Assembly (NCBI GenBank): GCA_003526845.1
Contig: DPVM01000004.1
Location: 14,518 to 78,517, forward strand
Source of the DNA: Oscillospiraceae bacterium
GTDB lineage: Bacteria > Bacillota > Clostridia > Oscillospirales > Acutalibacteraceae
DNA: 64,000 nt
Direction: 5' to 3'
The notes under the pieces are model-generated. The model was given only the letters and a program-made list of their open reading frames with translations. It ran no database searches and was not told the DNA's origin. Of the stretch, positions 18,145 through 27,670 are shown one piece after another (position 1 is the first letter of the stretch; every line of letters starts with the position of its first letter). The position numbers were made by a program, and so were the translations under genes.

Positions 18145-19628
18145 TATTTAATCACAAACTTTACAACAGAGCAAGGCGGAATTTCGGCAACAAAGCCGTC
18201 GCCGAGCTTTCTGAACGATGTAAATTCAACTGATTTTACATTGTCTCCGTTGTCAAAATCATTCTTTTCATGCATTTCGCCGGTAATAATCTCGGCAGTG
18301 ATTTCACTGACTTTTTTATCGGCGATTTGGCACTTAATCTTTGACGATTTTTTGGAAGATGTGTTTGTAATTGTTGAATAGATAGTTCCGTTTTCGTCAA
18401 TTGAAGCGGATTCAACAAGCTGAGGAAATGATTTGCCGTCATTCTTCGAGTTGATATTATCGCTTGTAATATAAGAGCCTAAAAGTGTGTTGTTTTGGTG
18501 CTCCTTATATATTTTAAAGACATAATAGGTCGGTGTTTTAATCATCTTTTCGCCGTCTGTAAGCAAAACAGACTGAAGAACATTGACTGTTTGCGCAATA
18601 TTTGCCATCATCACTCTGTCGGCATGTTTATTGAAAATGTTGAGCGTAAGTCCTGCAACAATTGCGTCACGCATTGTATTTTGCTGATACAAAAATCCCG
18701 GATTTGTGCCCGGTTCAACATCGTACCATGTTCCCCACTCATCAACTATAAGCTTAACCCAACGCTGTGGATTAATGCTGTCCATCATTGCAAGATGGGT
18801 TGAGATAAGTTCTTCCATTCTGTATGCCTTACAGATAGTAGAGTTATATTCATTCAAATCAAAATCGGTTGCAGAGCCTTTGTGCTCCCACTTACCGGTA
18901 GGAATCGTATAATAATGTAGTGAAATACAATTAGCATGGTGTTTAACCTTGTCCATAACCTCTTTGGTCCAATGGTAATCGTCAACATTCGGACCTGTGG
19001 CAACACGCAAAATATGATTGTTGCCGCTGTAATCTCTGCAATATGTATTAAACTGTTTAAAAAGGCAACCGTAATATTCGGGGTCCATATTTCCGCCGCA
19101 GCCCCAAGACTCGTTACCGACGCCGAGATATTTCAACACCCACGGATTTTCGCGGCCGTTTTTCCTGCGAAGCTCTGCCATCGGAGATGTTCCGCCGAAA
19201 GTCATATATTCGACCCATTCGCTCATTTCCTGCACAGTACCCGAGCCTACATTACCGTTTACATATGTATCACAACCGAGTTGCTCGCAAAGTTCAAAAT
19301 ACTCATGTGTTCCGAACGAATTGTCTTCAACAACACCGCCCCAATTGGTATTTATCATCTTTTTTCTGTTTTCTTTAGGACCGATGCCGTCTTTCCAATG
19401 GTATTCGTCGGCAAAACAGCCGCCGGGCCAACGCAAAACGGGAATCCCCATTTCTTTAAGTGCATTTACGGCGTCGCAACGCATACCGTTTTTGTTTGGT
19501 ATTTTCGAATTTTCGCCGACATAAAGTCCCTCGTAAATACATCTGCCGAGATGTTCGCTGAAATGGCCGTAAATATCCTTATTGATTGTTGCTATTTTTT
19601 GATTTGGATTGATTAAATATTTTTCCAT
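18144..19628 (-). CDS. Intracellular alpha-L-arabinofuranosidase, GH51
   Basis: Removes terminal arabinofuranosyl residues from imported arabino-oligosaccharides. The 494-residue protein shows the GH51 fold: N-terminal [34 protein letters not shown], acid/base Glu173 in [11 protein letters not shown], nucleophile Glu297 in VDEWGTWYD, and a C-terminal beta-sandwich. No signal peptide, so it acts in the cytoplasm on transported fragments. No sugar transporter or regulator adjoins it. GAGG lies 8 nt before the ATG. Confidence 0.93.
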   Translation of the reverse strand: MEKYLINPNQKIATINKDIYGHFSEHLGRCIYEGLYVGENSKIPNKNGMRCDAVNALKEMGIPVLRWPGGCFADEYHWKDGIGPKENRKKMINTNWGGVVEDNSFGTHEYFELCEQLGCDTYVNGNVGSGTVQEMSEWVEYMTFGGTSPMAELRRKNGRENPWVLKYLGVGNESWGCGGNMDPEYYGCLFKQFNTYCRDYSGNNHILRVATGPNVDDYHWTKEVMDKVKHHANCISLHYYTIPTGKWEHKGSATDFDLNEYNSTICKAYRMEELISTHLAMMDSINPQRWVKLIVDEWGTWYDVEPGTNPGFLYQQNTMRDAIVAGLTLNIFNKHADRVMMANIAQTVNVLQSVLLTDGEKMIKTPTYYVFKIYKEHQNNTLLGSYITSDNINSKNDGKSFPQLVESASIDENGTIYSTITNTSSKKSSKIKCQIADKKVSEITAEIITGEMHEKNDFDNGDNVKSVEFTSFRKLGDGFVAEIPPCSVVKFVIK

Positions 19629-19657
19629 AAATTTACCTCAAATAAAGTTATATTGCT

Positions 19658-19686
19658 AAATTATCATATAAAGCAAATTAAGTCAA
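19658..19686 (-). promoter_or_regulatory. Promoter of the arabinofuranosidase gene
   Basis: On the minus strand TTGACT (19686-19681), 17-bp spacer, TAATTT (19663-19658). No operator is apparent. Confidence 0.5.
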
Positions 19687-19710
19687 CAAAACACCGTAAA
19701 TTTAAACAAA

Positions 19711-19742
19711 AAATTAACTCCGCATCAAAAGATACGGAGTTA
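19711..19742 (-). terminator. Terminator of rplS
   Basis: Twelve-bp stem TAACTCCGTATC/GATGCGGAGTTA (one G-U pair) with a 4-nt loop and a following T-run on the minus strand. Confidence 0.85.
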
Positions 19743-19755
19743 AAATAAAAGTTAA

Positions 19756-20100
19756 TTACTTAATGTATTCTTTAACTTTTGCTGCCTTACCTACTCTGTC
19801 ACGGAGATAGTAGAGCTTAGCTCTTCTTACCTTACCGGTACGAACAACCTGAACATCAACAACATTAGGTGAGTGAAGCGGGAATACACGCTCGATGCCT
19901 ACGCCGTAAGATACACGACGAACTGTAAATGTTTCAGAAACGCCTGAACCTCTCTTTGCGATTACAGTGCCCTCGAACATCTGAATTCTTTCCCTCTGAC
20001 CCTCGCGAATGTTAACTGATACTTTTACAGTATCACCGATTGCGAACTTAGGTGTTTCGGCTTTTGTTGAATCCTGTGCGATTACTTTAAGTGCGTCCAT
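19756..20100 (-). CDS. rplS: 50S ribosomal protein L19
   Basis: A 114-residue ribosomal protein at the 30S-50S interface. Conserved blocks [40 protein letters not shown] and [20 protein letters not shown] are intact. AAGGAGG precedes the ATG. Unusually it is monocistronic here, away from rpsP-rimM-trmD. Confidence 0.97.
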   Translation of the reverse strand: MDALKVIAQDSTKAETPKFAIGDTVKVSVNIREGQRERIQMFEGTVIAKRGSGVSETFTVRRVSYGVGIERVFPLHSPNVVDVQVVRTGKVRRAKLYYLRDRVGKAAKVKEYIK

Positions 20101-20222
20101 TTTAATTCCTCCTTGTTGTTTATGAGATGTTCATATCAACAATAAAGTTGAAAGCGGACCATCCTAATTAAATGCGAAACGCTGCGTTTAAACTCGTTGC
20201 AGAAGTAGCAACGGAACAAATG
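20101..20222 (-). promoter_or_regulatory. Structured rplS leader (candidate L19 leader)
   Basis: About 120 nt between the promoter and rplS fold into a GTTGC/GCAAC hairpin with loop TACTTCT, an AAACGC/GCGTTT hairpin, and TTGTTG that can pair with CAACAA immediately before the AAGGAGG. Firmicutes are known to have L19 autoregulatory leaders at this place; sequestration of the ribosome site is inferred. Confidence 0.5.
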
Positions 20223-20229
20223 CTGATAT

Positions 20230-20258
20230 ATAATAGCATAATGTTGCATAAAATGCAA
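20230..20258 (-). promoter_or_regulatory. Promoter of rplS
   Basis: On the minus strand TTGCAT (20258-20253), 17-bp spacer, TATTAT (20235-20230). Confidence 0.65.
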
Positions 20259-20263
20259 GTGTT

Positions 20264-20929
20264 TTATTTATATTCTTTAAAATCTTTTGTCAAAAGCGAA
20301 ATACGCGAAATTGATTTCCATTCATAATCCATATCAATAAGTCTCAAAATCGTGTCAAACAGAAGTATAGGATTGAGGTTTCTGTCGGGTCCTGCACAAA
20401 GGCGCGTATTTATAATGACATTATTGCCCCTGATTGATGTATTGTATTTAACAATAAACGCTTTAATATTAGACTCTTTAAGTATTCTTCTTTTGCCCTT
20501 TTTGGCTTTTTTGAGCGCTAGTATTTCATCAGACGCTAAAACGGCATTGATTTTTTCAAGTGCAGCCTGATTATCGGCAAATTCTATCTTAAAAACATAA
20601 TCGCTGTAGCCGATTTCGTGGCAGTCAAGGAAATCGTCATACACATCGACAACTCTTATACCCTCCGGCAAAGTATCGTTCAGTCTTTTTTTGACCTCTT
20701 CGTTTGTAATATCGTCGAGAATCCTTATATCAACGCTTTCGCAAAGGCTTTCGACTCCGAGTGAGAGCGGAAGCGAAAAACTCATAAAGGGGCGCGGATT
20801 GAATCCTTCGGTATACCAAAGATTGATTTTTGCACGGGCAATTGCTCTTGAAAAAGCACGGTTTATATCAAGATGGCTGATATATTTTGCTCTGTCGGTT
20901 TTGGCAAACCTAATTCTTATTTCTCGCAT
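20264..20929 (-). CDS. TIGR03936/DUF2344 family protein
   Basis: A 221-residue protein with RIRFAKTDRAKYISHLDINR at its N-terminus and LWYTEGFNPRPFMSFSLPLS, the two signatures of this radical-SAM-linked family. It nearly always follows a TIGR03960 radical-SAM gene and is fused to it in some species, so it probably works with that enzyme, on an unknown (possibly RNA) substrate. The start at 20929 is chosen over 20959 because GGAGGG precedes it and homologues begin MREIRIRF. It overlaps the upstream gene by 20 bp. Confidence 0.85.
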   Translation of the reverse strand: MREIRIRFAKTDRAKYISHLDINRAFSRAIARAKINLWYTEGFNPRPFMSFSLPLSLGVESLCESVDIRILDDITNEEVKKRLNDTLPEGIRVVDVYDDFLDCHEIGYSDYVFKIEFADNQAALEKINAVLASDEILALKKAKKGKRRILKESNIKAFIVKYNTSIRGNNVIINTRLCAGPDRNLNPILLFDTILRLIDMDYEWKSISRISLLTKDFKEYK

Positions 20930-22760
20930 CGCAGTGCCCTCCGTTAAGCATATTTGCACCGCAACCTGCGCATTTTATACGACAATGCGGAGTGGTCACA
21001 TTTTCGTGTGCTTTAATATTCTCACGCTCGAGAAATTTTCTCGTAATGCCGTAATCGAGGTGATCCCAAGGCAAAACCTCACTGAAATCACGGCGCCTTT
21101 GAGTATAAAAATAAGGGTCTATGCCGTTTTTCCTGAAAGCCTCCATCCAAACATCAAATTTGAACTGCTCGTCCCACGAATCGAATTTACAGCCGTTTTT
21201 AAATGCGTCATAAAGAACGGCAGACAATCTTCTGTCGCCTCTTGCAAGAACTCCCTCAAGGAGCGAAGTCGGTGTTTCGTGATATGAAACCTTGATTTTT
21301 TTAGTAGGTATTGATTCGAGTAAATGCTTTTGCTTTGCACGCAGTGATTCCATACTGTCCTCCGGCTCCCATTGAAACGGAGTGAACGGCTTTGGAATGA
21401 ATGATGAGCAGGAAATCGAAACCTGAACACTTGTCCCCTTTTGTTTATTCGGATTGGTTGCGAAAGCCTCGACAACTTTCATGCCCAAATCGGCAATGCC
21501 CTCAATATCCTCCATCGTTTCTGTCGGCAAGCCCATCATAAAATAGAGTTTTACCGTTGTCCATCCGTTATCAAATGCCTTATTACAAGTGCGCATTACC
21601 TCTTCTTCGGTAACATTTTTGTTGATAACATCGCGCATACGCTGTGTACCTGCCTCGGGAGCAAAGGTAAGGCCGCTTTTTCTGACCTTGTTAAGTTTAT
21701 CCGCAAGTTCGTCTGAAAAGTTATCGACACGAAGACTCGGCAGTGAGAGATTGATTTTTTCTTTAACCGTCCAATCAATCAATGAGGTAAGCATTTCGTT
21801 TACACGCGAATGATCTGAGGTTGAGAGCGAGCAAAGCGAAACCTCGTCATATCCCGTTGACTTAATAAGAGCCTTTGCCTGTTCGTTGATTGTTTCAACA
21901 CTTTTTTCCCTTATCGGTCGATATATAAAACCCGCCTGGCAAAAGCGGCATCCTCTGATACATCCTCTGAAAATTTCTTCAACGGCACGGTCATGGACAA
22001 TTTCGATAAACGGAACAACAAACGATTTTGGATAATACACACTGTTCATATCGCTTACAACGGCTTTTTTTACCTTTTCGGGTGCGCCGTTAATCGGTTT
22101 AAGTTCCTTAAGTGTACCGTCATTGTTATAAGAATCAACATAAAACGAAGGAACATAAACTCCTCGAATATCCTTAGCCTTTGAAAGAAAATATTGCTTG
22201 CTCTTCCCTGCATGTTTACATTCCTTAAGAAGATCAAGCACCTGATTTGTAGACTCCTCGCCGTCGCCTAAAAAAACGAGGTCGCAAAAATCGGCAATCG
22301 GCTCGGGGTTGCAGGCGCACGGTCCGCCGACACAGACAAGCGGAGCAAGCTCCGTTCTGTCCTTGGAAAAAAGCGGAACACCTGCCAAGTCGAGCATATT
22401 CAAAATATTTGTGTATGAAAGCTCATATTGCAGAGTGAAACCGATAAGATCAAAATTCTTTATATAGTCGCCCGATTCGAGAGCAAAAAGCGGAATGTTG
22501 TTTTTGCGCATTAACTCCTCCATATCAAGTGCCGGAGCAAAAACACGCTCGCACCAAGCGTCGTCGCGCTCATTAACGAGTCCGTAAAGTATTTTCATAC
22601 CGAGGTGGCTCATTCCGATTTCGTAGGTATCGGGAAAACAAAAGGCATATCGTATATCTACCTTTTCGGGGTCTTTAATAACGCTGTTAAGCTCGCCGCC
22701 CGAATACCTGCCGGGTTTTTGAACATATTGAAGAATTTTTTCAACCTCTTTTTTTAACAT
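20910..22760 (-). CDS. TIGR03960-type B12-binding radical-SAM protein
   Basis: A 616-residue protein with an N-terminal B12-binding-like domain (about 40-200, CFPDTYEIGMSHLGMKILYG), the radical-SAM cluster motif C267-x3-C271-x2-C274 in GCIRGCRFCQ, and a short C-terminal cysteine-rich tail (HCRIKCAGCGANM). The substrate is unknown. Translationally coupled to the DUF2344 gene downstream; 20 bp after the M50 protease in reverse orientation order. Confidence 0.9.
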   Translation of the reverse strand: MLKKEVEKILQYVQKPGRYSGGELNSVIKDPEKVDIRYAFCFPDTYEIGMSHLGMKILYGLVNERDDAWCERVFAPALDMEELMRKNNIPLFALESGDYIKNFDLIGFTLQYELSYTNILNMLDLAGVPLFSKDRTELAPLVCVGGPCACNPEPIADFCDLVFLGDGEESTNQVLDLLKECKHAGKSKQYFLSKAKDIRGVYVPSFYVDSYNNDGTLKELKPINGAPEKVKKAVVSDMNSVYYPKSFVVPFIEIVHDRAVEEIFRGCIRGCRFCQAGFIYRPIREKSVETINEQAKALIKSTGYDEVSLCSLSTSDHSRVNEMLTSLIDWTVKEKINLSLPSLRVDNFSDELADKLNKVRKSGLTFAPEAGTQRMRDVINKNVTEEEVMRTCNKAFDNGWTTVKLYFMMGLPTETMEDIEGIADLGMKVVEAFATNPNKQKGTSVQVSISCSSFIPKPFTPFQWEPEDSMESLRAKQKHLLESIPTKKIKVSYHETPTSLLEGVLARGDRRLSAVLYDAFKNGCKFDSWDEQFKFDVWMEAFRKNGIDPYFYTQRRRDFSEVLPWDHLDYGITRKFLERENIKAHENVTTPHCRIKCAGCGANMLNGGHCDARNKN

Positions 22761-22780
22761 AAAATCACCTTACCGCCTCT

Positions 22781-23323
22781 TTAATCGAACGAATTGTTGA
22801 TTGCATAAGCAATCACATAAACTGCAATCAGAGCAAGGGACGGATTTTTAAACATAATCGAAAATATAAGAAGTGCGGCAACAATTATTGCGGAAATTAT
22901 ATACAATATCCTGTCGCCAACATTAAGACTGAACACATTTGACAATACAAGTTTTAATAATCTGCCGCCGTCAAGCGGATAAACCGGCAGTAAATTAATT
23001 ACGGCAAGCGCAATATTAATATTCCTTTTAAGGTCGAGAATTGCAAAGACGATATTAACAATCACACCTGATACAAGTACAAAAAAAGTTTTTGCATTAC
23101 CGAGAGGACAATCATATTTCAAGCCTACGCCGTAATATGATACTGTGATTTTCTCGGGAGTGCCGCCGCAAAGCAGAAGCGCCGCCAAATGTCCCAACTC
23201 ATGCAAGGCACAAAACGCCAAAACATCAAGAACACTGCTTTTTTGAAAGACAAGAGAAAGTGCAATCACAATAAAAAACGGAAATTCAATTTTAACAACT
23301 GTTTTGCCGATTTTAAAAATCAA
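22781..23323 (-). CDS. Site-2 protease-family (M50) intramembrane metalloprotease
   Basis: A 180-residue membrane protein with the zinc motif H41-E42-x2-H45 in HELGHL and the third-ligand motif VYPLDGGRLL near 118. It resembles SpoIVFB-type proteases but is short and lacks CBS or PDZ domains. About four to five membrane spans. It might cut a sporulation or stress factor within the membrane; substrate not evident. It lies between the ruvX and radical-SAM genes on the same strand. Confidence 0.85.
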   Translation of the reverse strand: MIFKIGKTVVKIEFPFFIVIALSLVFQKSSVLDVLAFCALHELGHLAALLLCGGTPEKITVSYYGVGLKYDCPLGNAKTFFVLVSGVIVNIVFAILDLKRNINIALAVINLLPVYPLDGGRLLKLVLSNVFSLNVGDRILYIISAIIVAALLIFSIMFKNPSLALIAVYVIAYAINNSFD

Positions 23324-23363
23324 AATATCACCAATAAATATTACGGCAAATATTTTGATATAA

Positions 23364-23771
23364 TCACTTTTTATCTATATAGCTTTGCAAAATCATCACT
23401 GCGGAAACGGCATCAACAACATTTTTGCGTTTTTTGCCGCGAACATTGTTATTTGACAAAACATCGTGAGCCATAACGGTTGTCAGTCGCTCATCCTGAT
23501 AATCCACATCAATTTTGCAGGCGCTCTTAACGGCGTCGCCGAGTGATTTGCACTCATCACAGCGATAGCCGTACGAGCCATCCATATTTCGAGGAAGACC
23601 GATAACGATTTTTTCGGGTTTTTGAGACTCGACAATTTCGCTGATTTTATTAACAAGCTTTGGCTGATAGGACTCGTTAATCACGCAATACGGCGATGCG
23701 AGTATTTCATTTTTGTCGCAAAAGGCAATGCCTGTTCTGACATCACCGTAATCAATAGCCATAATTTTCAT
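23364..23771 (-). CDS. ruvX: Putative pre-16S rRNA nuclease / Holliday-junction resolvase-like protein
   Basis: A 135-residue RNase H-fold protein (YqgF/RuvX). MAIDYGDVRTGIAF gives the first catalytic aspartate, EKIVIGLPRNMDGSYG the family core, and YQDERLTTVMAHDVL the DERLT motif with further acidic residues. Known members trim the 5' end of pre-16S rRNA. It lies between the PBP and M50 genes, and the PBP terminator sits upstream of it. Confidence 0.9.
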   Translation of the reverse strand: MKIMAIDYGDVRTGIAFCDKNEILASPYCVINESYQPKLVNKISEIVESQKPEKIVIGLPRNMDGSYGYRCDECKSLGDAVKSACKIDVDYQDERLTTVMAHDVLSNNNVRGKKRKNVVDAVSAVMILQSYIDKK

Positions 23772-23802
23772 ATATACACCAAAAATATTTCTAAACAGAT
23801 TA

Positions 23803-23835
23803 AAACAGGAAAACCGTTATTTGATTTTCCTGTTT
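23803..23835 (-). terminator. Terminator of the class A PBP gene
   Basis: Eleven-bp perfect stem AAACAGGAAAA/TTTTCCTGTTT between the PBP stop and ruvX; the T-run on the minus-strand side is short (TTTTAATC). Confidence 0.65.
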
Positions 23836-23841
23836 AAAATA

Positions 23842-26289
23842 TTATTCTTCTTTTTTGCCTTCAGTGGCAGGCTCTGACTTGGTCGGCTCGGTTTGTGCCG
23901 GTTCTGTCTGTGTCGCCTGTGTTGTACCTGCCGACGATGTGTTTTCATCAGCATCCGATGAACTTGATGATGAACGTCTGCGTGTATAGCCTGAACCTGA
24001 GCCGCCCGAATACGATGTTCTTGCCGGAAGGTTATCCTCATCAAACCAACCCCAATTGCCTGTGCCGCTGCAAAGCATTCCGTTAGAATAACTGTATTCC
24101 TTATGAACTACCCCCTTAGGGATTGTAAAATCCTTTTTCTTGGTGCTCTTTGTCTTGTAAATATTTTTCATTACAAGATTCCAAAGCGTTCCGCTGGGGT
24201 TGTAAGACAAACCGTAATGTACCTCTTTAGGCTTATCGTAACCGTACCATACGCCACACATATATTCCGGTGTACCGCCCATAAACCAACGGTCTTTAGA
24301 ATCGGAGGTTGTACCTGTTTTACCGAAACATTCAACATTACTGATTTTATAATAGCGACCTGTGCCCGAAGTCATAACAGTTTGCAAAAGCTTATTCATA
24401 ACACCCGCACTGTTTTCACTGAGAGCCTCTTCTTTTGTTGTTTCAGGCTCTTTTTCGATAAGAACATTGCCTTTTGAGTCCTCAATCTTATAGTAAGCAT
24501 AAGCCTCGTAATAATAGCCGCCGTTGCCGAATGCTTGATAAGCAGTTGTCATCTCGAGTGTGGTTACACCGCTTGTAAGTGAGCCGGTAGCCATAGGAGC
24601 ATAGTCAACATCGGCTACAGGGTCGAGTGTTGAAATATGGAATTTATTTGTTATAAAGTCATATGAATAGTCAACGCCGATCATATCAAGCGTTCTTGCT
24701 GAAATTGTGTTTCTTGAATCCGCAAGACCCTTTTGCAATGTCATACTGCTGCCGGAATATGAGCCACCCTCGTTAGTAGGCCACATTTTGCCGTTAATTT
24801 TCATAAGCGGCGCGTCCTTGAGTATTGTTGACCAATAGATATTTGTGCTGTCGTCCTGGAGGCTCTTTTCAATAGCCGGTCCGTAAACGGAAAGCGGTTT
24901 GATTGTAGAACCGGGCTGACGCTCGGACTGCGATGCTCTGTTTAGAACACGGTTGGCTTTCTTTTTGCCTGTACCGCCGACAATTCCCAAAATTCTGCCC
25001 TTGTAATCCATGACAACACAAGCACCTTGAACGGTTTCATCAGGCATCTTCCTGTAATTCTCATAGACATCCTCAATAGCGCTTTGAACATCAAAATCAA
25101 CTGCGGAATAGATTTTCAAGCCACCGCCGTAAATCATATCCTTAGCTTTCTTTTTGCTGTAGCCCATTTTTTGAAGGTCTTCCAATACTTCGTCAATTAC
25201 ATAGTCAGTATAATACGAATTGATTTTTTCGTCATTCTTTTTAGTAGATGTGGTTTTAACTTTGCTGCCCTTGTAATCTTTGGAGTTTGTAAAAACGAGC
25301 TTATAGTTTAATGCATCGTTATATTGATCCTGCGTAATATAGCCGCATTCAAGCATTTTCGCGAGAATTCGCTTTTGACGGTCTTTATTATTTTCAGGAT
25401 TCAAAAGCGGGTCGTATTTTGTCGGATATTGTGTAATAGCCGCAATCGAGGCACATTCTGCTATATTCAAGTCCTTTACCTCTTTGCCGAAATATGTTTC
25501 TGCAGCGGTTTTAACACCGTAGCAACCGTGTGAGAGGTAAATTGTGTTTAAATAAGCCTCAATAATGTCCTCTTTAGAATAATTTTTTTCGAGGTTGAGA
25601 GCCGAAAGTATTTCGTTAAACTTACGAACAAAAGTAACCTGATTCTCGTCGGTAAGGTTTTTAATAAGTTGCTGCGTAAGTGTCGAACCGCCCTGACCGT
25701 TCAGGGTTACCGCAACGCCGATTGTACGTTTCCAGTCAACGCCGTGATGCTTTTCAAAACGCTCGTCCTCGATTGCAATAAATGCCTTTGGCATATATTC
25801 GGACATATCGTTTATATCAAGCCAAATTCTGTTTTCTTCGCCGTGAAGTCTTGTAATCTCGACCAAATCGCCCTTGCTGTTTTCGCCGTAAATAAAGGAA
25901 GTCTGATTTTGACTCGAGGCCTCCTCGCTGAGGTTGAAAACAGGGTCGCCGTAAACAACGCTGTAGCCGTAAATCGTGATAACGGAAAAACAAACTACAA
26001 ACACAACGGCGCAAATCATAATAAGCGCAAGAAAGAACTTACCCACTCCGCTGAAAAACTTTCCCGCAGGAGTTTGAGGCGCATTTTTGCCGCCGCTCGA
26101 TTTAAACGGTTTCGTGCCGTTTGATTTTTTGCGCGACTTGTCGCCCCTTTTATCGCCGTTTGACGAAACGCTGTAAGAACTTGGGAGTTTGCCCTTGCTT
26201 TTTTCGAGAGCGTTTTTATCATCATTATATACTTTTTGAGAGTTATTCATAAATGATTCGAGCAAATCATCATAATCATTTGATGCCAT
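23842..26289 (-). CDS. Class A penicillin-binding protein (PBP1A-type)
   Basis: Bifunctional peptidoglycan glycosyltransferase/transpeptidase. The 815-residue protein has a disordered charged N-terminus, one membrane anchor (84-108), a GT51 domain with Glu174 in EDERFEKHHG and GGSTLTQQLIKN, and a transpeptidase domain with S461-TIK, S525-RN and K657-TG. The last ~70 residues are Ser/Thr/Pro/Glu-rich and low-complexity, typical of surface-exposed tails. All catalytic residues are present. The ATG is preceded by AAGGAGG. It is monocistronic with its own terminator. Confidence 0.95.
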   Translation of the reverse strand: MASNDYDDLLESFMNNSQKVYNDDKNALEKSKGKLPSSYSVSSNGDKRGDKSRKKSNGTKPFKSSGGKNAPQTPAGKFFSGVGKFFLALIMICAVVFVVCFSVITIYGYSVVYGDPVFNLSEEASSQNQTSFIYGENSKGDLVEITRLHGEENRIWLDINDMSEYMPKAFIAIEDERFEKHHGVDWKRTIGVAVTLNGQGGSTLTQQLIKNLTDENQVTFVRKFNEILSALNLEKNYSKEDIIEAYLNTIYLSHGCYGVKTAAETYFGKEVKDLNIAECASIAAITQYPTKYDPLLNPENNKDRQKRILAKMLECGYITQDQYNDALNYKLVFTNSKDYKGSKVKTTSTKKNDEKINSYYTDYVIDEVLEDLQKMGYSKKKAKDMIYGGGLKIYSAVDFDVQSAIEDVYENYRKMPDETVQGACVVMDYKGRILGIVGGTGKKKANRVLNRASQSERQPGSTIKPLSVYGPAIEKSLQDDSTNIYWSTILKDAPLMKINGKMWPTNEGGSYSGSSMTLQKGLADSRNTISARTLDMIGVDYSYDFITNKFHISTLDPVADVDYAPMATGSLTSGVTTLEMTTAYQAFGNGGYYYEAYAYYKIEDSKGNVLIEKEPETTKEEALSENSAGVMNKLLQTVMTSGTGRYYKISNVECFGKTGTTSDSKDRWFMGGTPEYMCGVWYGYDKPKEVHYGLSYNPSGTLWNLVMKNIYKTKSTKKKDFTIPKGVVHKEYSYSNGMLCSGTGNWGWFDEDNLPARTSYSGGSGSGYTRRRSSSSSSDADENTSSAGTTQATQTEPAQTEPTKSEPATEGKKEE

Positions 26290-26393
26290 AAAAATCCTCC
26301 TTAAAAGTAAAAATCATATTTGGTACTGTTTATTATATAATAATTAATCTAAAAAATAAAGAAAAATTTAACAATACAAAAAAAGTTTACAAT

Positions 26394-27272
26394 TTACTGA
26401 TAATGCTTTGCCTTTCTTTTATTCATTACAATAAGTTTTTGCTTAACCTCAACCTTATCATATGTTTTTTTTGCTCTGACAAATGCCCAATAAGGTTTGT
26501 TGCATTTGTTACATTTTGTGGCAAAGCTGAATGCCTTGTTTTTTACTGCAACATCCCCTGCACCGTTTAAAACGGAATTACACTCGGGACAGCGTAAAAC
26601 AACCGAATCAATATCAAAAATATCGGTATGCGGATTGACAATCAAATACGGCTTATACAAAAGCCTTTCAAAAAATACATTGTCGCAGTCGTTTACATAT
26701 TTGCTGAAAGTATCTTTGTCAAAAACGCTTTTTAAGCAGTCTGCCGTAACATAGCAGTCCATAAGCGCACGGTGAAGTTTTTCTGTATCGGTTTGAATGC
26801 CGAAAACCTCGGCACAATATGCAAGACTGAGTTGATTATTGCCGTGTCGTTTATCAGTTGGAACATACACCGTACAATACTGTTGTGCATCGCAAAAATG
26901 CTTGATAAAATCGATTCTGCAGTTGCCGAAAATGACCGAATAATAGTACGCAAGTGCATACATATCCGACATACTCCAACTTAAATAAACCGTTTCATCG
27001 TCGGCAGCAGACCATTTTTTAAAATCATCAATAGCTTTTTCAAATGCAACACCGCCTTCAACCATTTCATCATATGAAATTTTAGTCAAATCAGCGCAGC
27101 GCTTTGAAAGTTTTTTTAAAAAGCGAGGTTTAATAAGTTGCTTGTATGTGTCAACAATTTCAAGGCGGTCATTCAATTTGACCGCACCTATTTCGATAAT
27201 TTCGTTGATTGAATTTTTAGTTTTGTAATTATAAAAATTATCCCATTCAAGGTCGAAAATTATATATTTCAA
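26394..27272 (-). CDS. DEDD-family 3'-5' exonuclease-domain protein
   Basis: A 292-residue protein whose N-terminal ~180 residues form an exonuclease of the DnaQ/KapD type: IIFDLEWD holds the first acidic pair, INEIIEIGAVKL follows, and LHRALMDCYVTADCL supplies the last His and Asp. The C-terminal part has two CxxC pairs (CPEC, CNKC), probably a zinc ribbon. The start is TTG at 27272 with GGAGA 9 nt upstream; the longer frame to 27305 runs into the secG terminator. Role in RNA or DNA trimming is inferred. Confidence 0.82.
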   Translation of the reverse strand: MKYIIFDLEWDNFYNYKTKNSINEIIEIGAVKLNDRLEIVDTYKQLIKPRFLKKLSKRCADLTKISYDEMVEGGVAFEKAIDDFKKWSAADDETVYLSWSMSDMYALAYYYSVIFGNCRIDFIKHFCDAQQYCTVYVPTDKRHGNNQLSLAYCAEVFGIQTDTEKLHRALMDCYVTADCLKSVFDKDTFSKYVNDCDNVFFERLLYKPYLIVNPHTDIFDIDSVVLRCPECNSVLNGAGDVAVKNKAFSFATKCNKCNKPYWAFVRAKKTYDKVEVKQKLIVMNKRKAKHYQ

Positions 27273-27283
27273 AATCAATATTC

Positions 27284-27319
27284 TCCAAAAAAAATAACCT
27301 TGCATAACGCAAGGTTATT
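27284..27319 (-). terminator. Terminator of secG
   Basis: Stem AATAACCTTGC/GCAAGGTTATT with a 5-nt loop, followed on the minus strand by T8. It ends just before the exonuclease ribosome site. Confidence 0.85.
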
Positions 27320-27328
27320 ACTCAACTG

Positions 27329-27577
27329 TTATACAAAAAGAAATACAAGAAACGCTGCAAGAACAATAACAAAGAAAACAACGATTAACCACTTTGTAAG
27401 TCTTTCAAGCTTGCCCTCGATTGTTCTGCCTTTTGATTTTCCGACAAATGAATCCGCACCGCCGGTAATAGCACCGGAAAGGTTTTGTGAGCGGCCTTCT
27501 TGCATAAGAACTACAATTGTAATAATAACAGATATAAGAATAAGAACTGCGCCGAATACATAATGATACCACTGCAT
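27329..27577 (-). CDS. secG: Preprotein translocase subunit SecG
   Basis: Small accessory subunit of SecYEG. The 82-residue protein has two membrane helices (about 5-24 and 58-80) flanking the conserved polar loop LMQEGRSQNLSGAITGGAD. GGAGG precedes the ATG. Monocistronic. Confidence 0.93.
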   Translation of the reverse strand: MQWYHYVFGAVLILISVIITIVVLMQEGRSQNLSGAITGGADSFVGKSKGRTIEGKLERLTKWLIVVFFVIVLAAFLVFLFV

Positions 27578-27670
27578 AGTATAATACCTCCAATAGATTT
27601 AACACTCGTGAATTATATCACAAGATTGATAATAATGCAAGTCTTTTTTTATTTTATAATAAATCAGTGC

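Noticed and set aside
18936..19616. 226-codon plus-strand ORF opposite the arabinofuranosidase
   Set aside because: Shadow of a GH51 gene with all catalytic residues.
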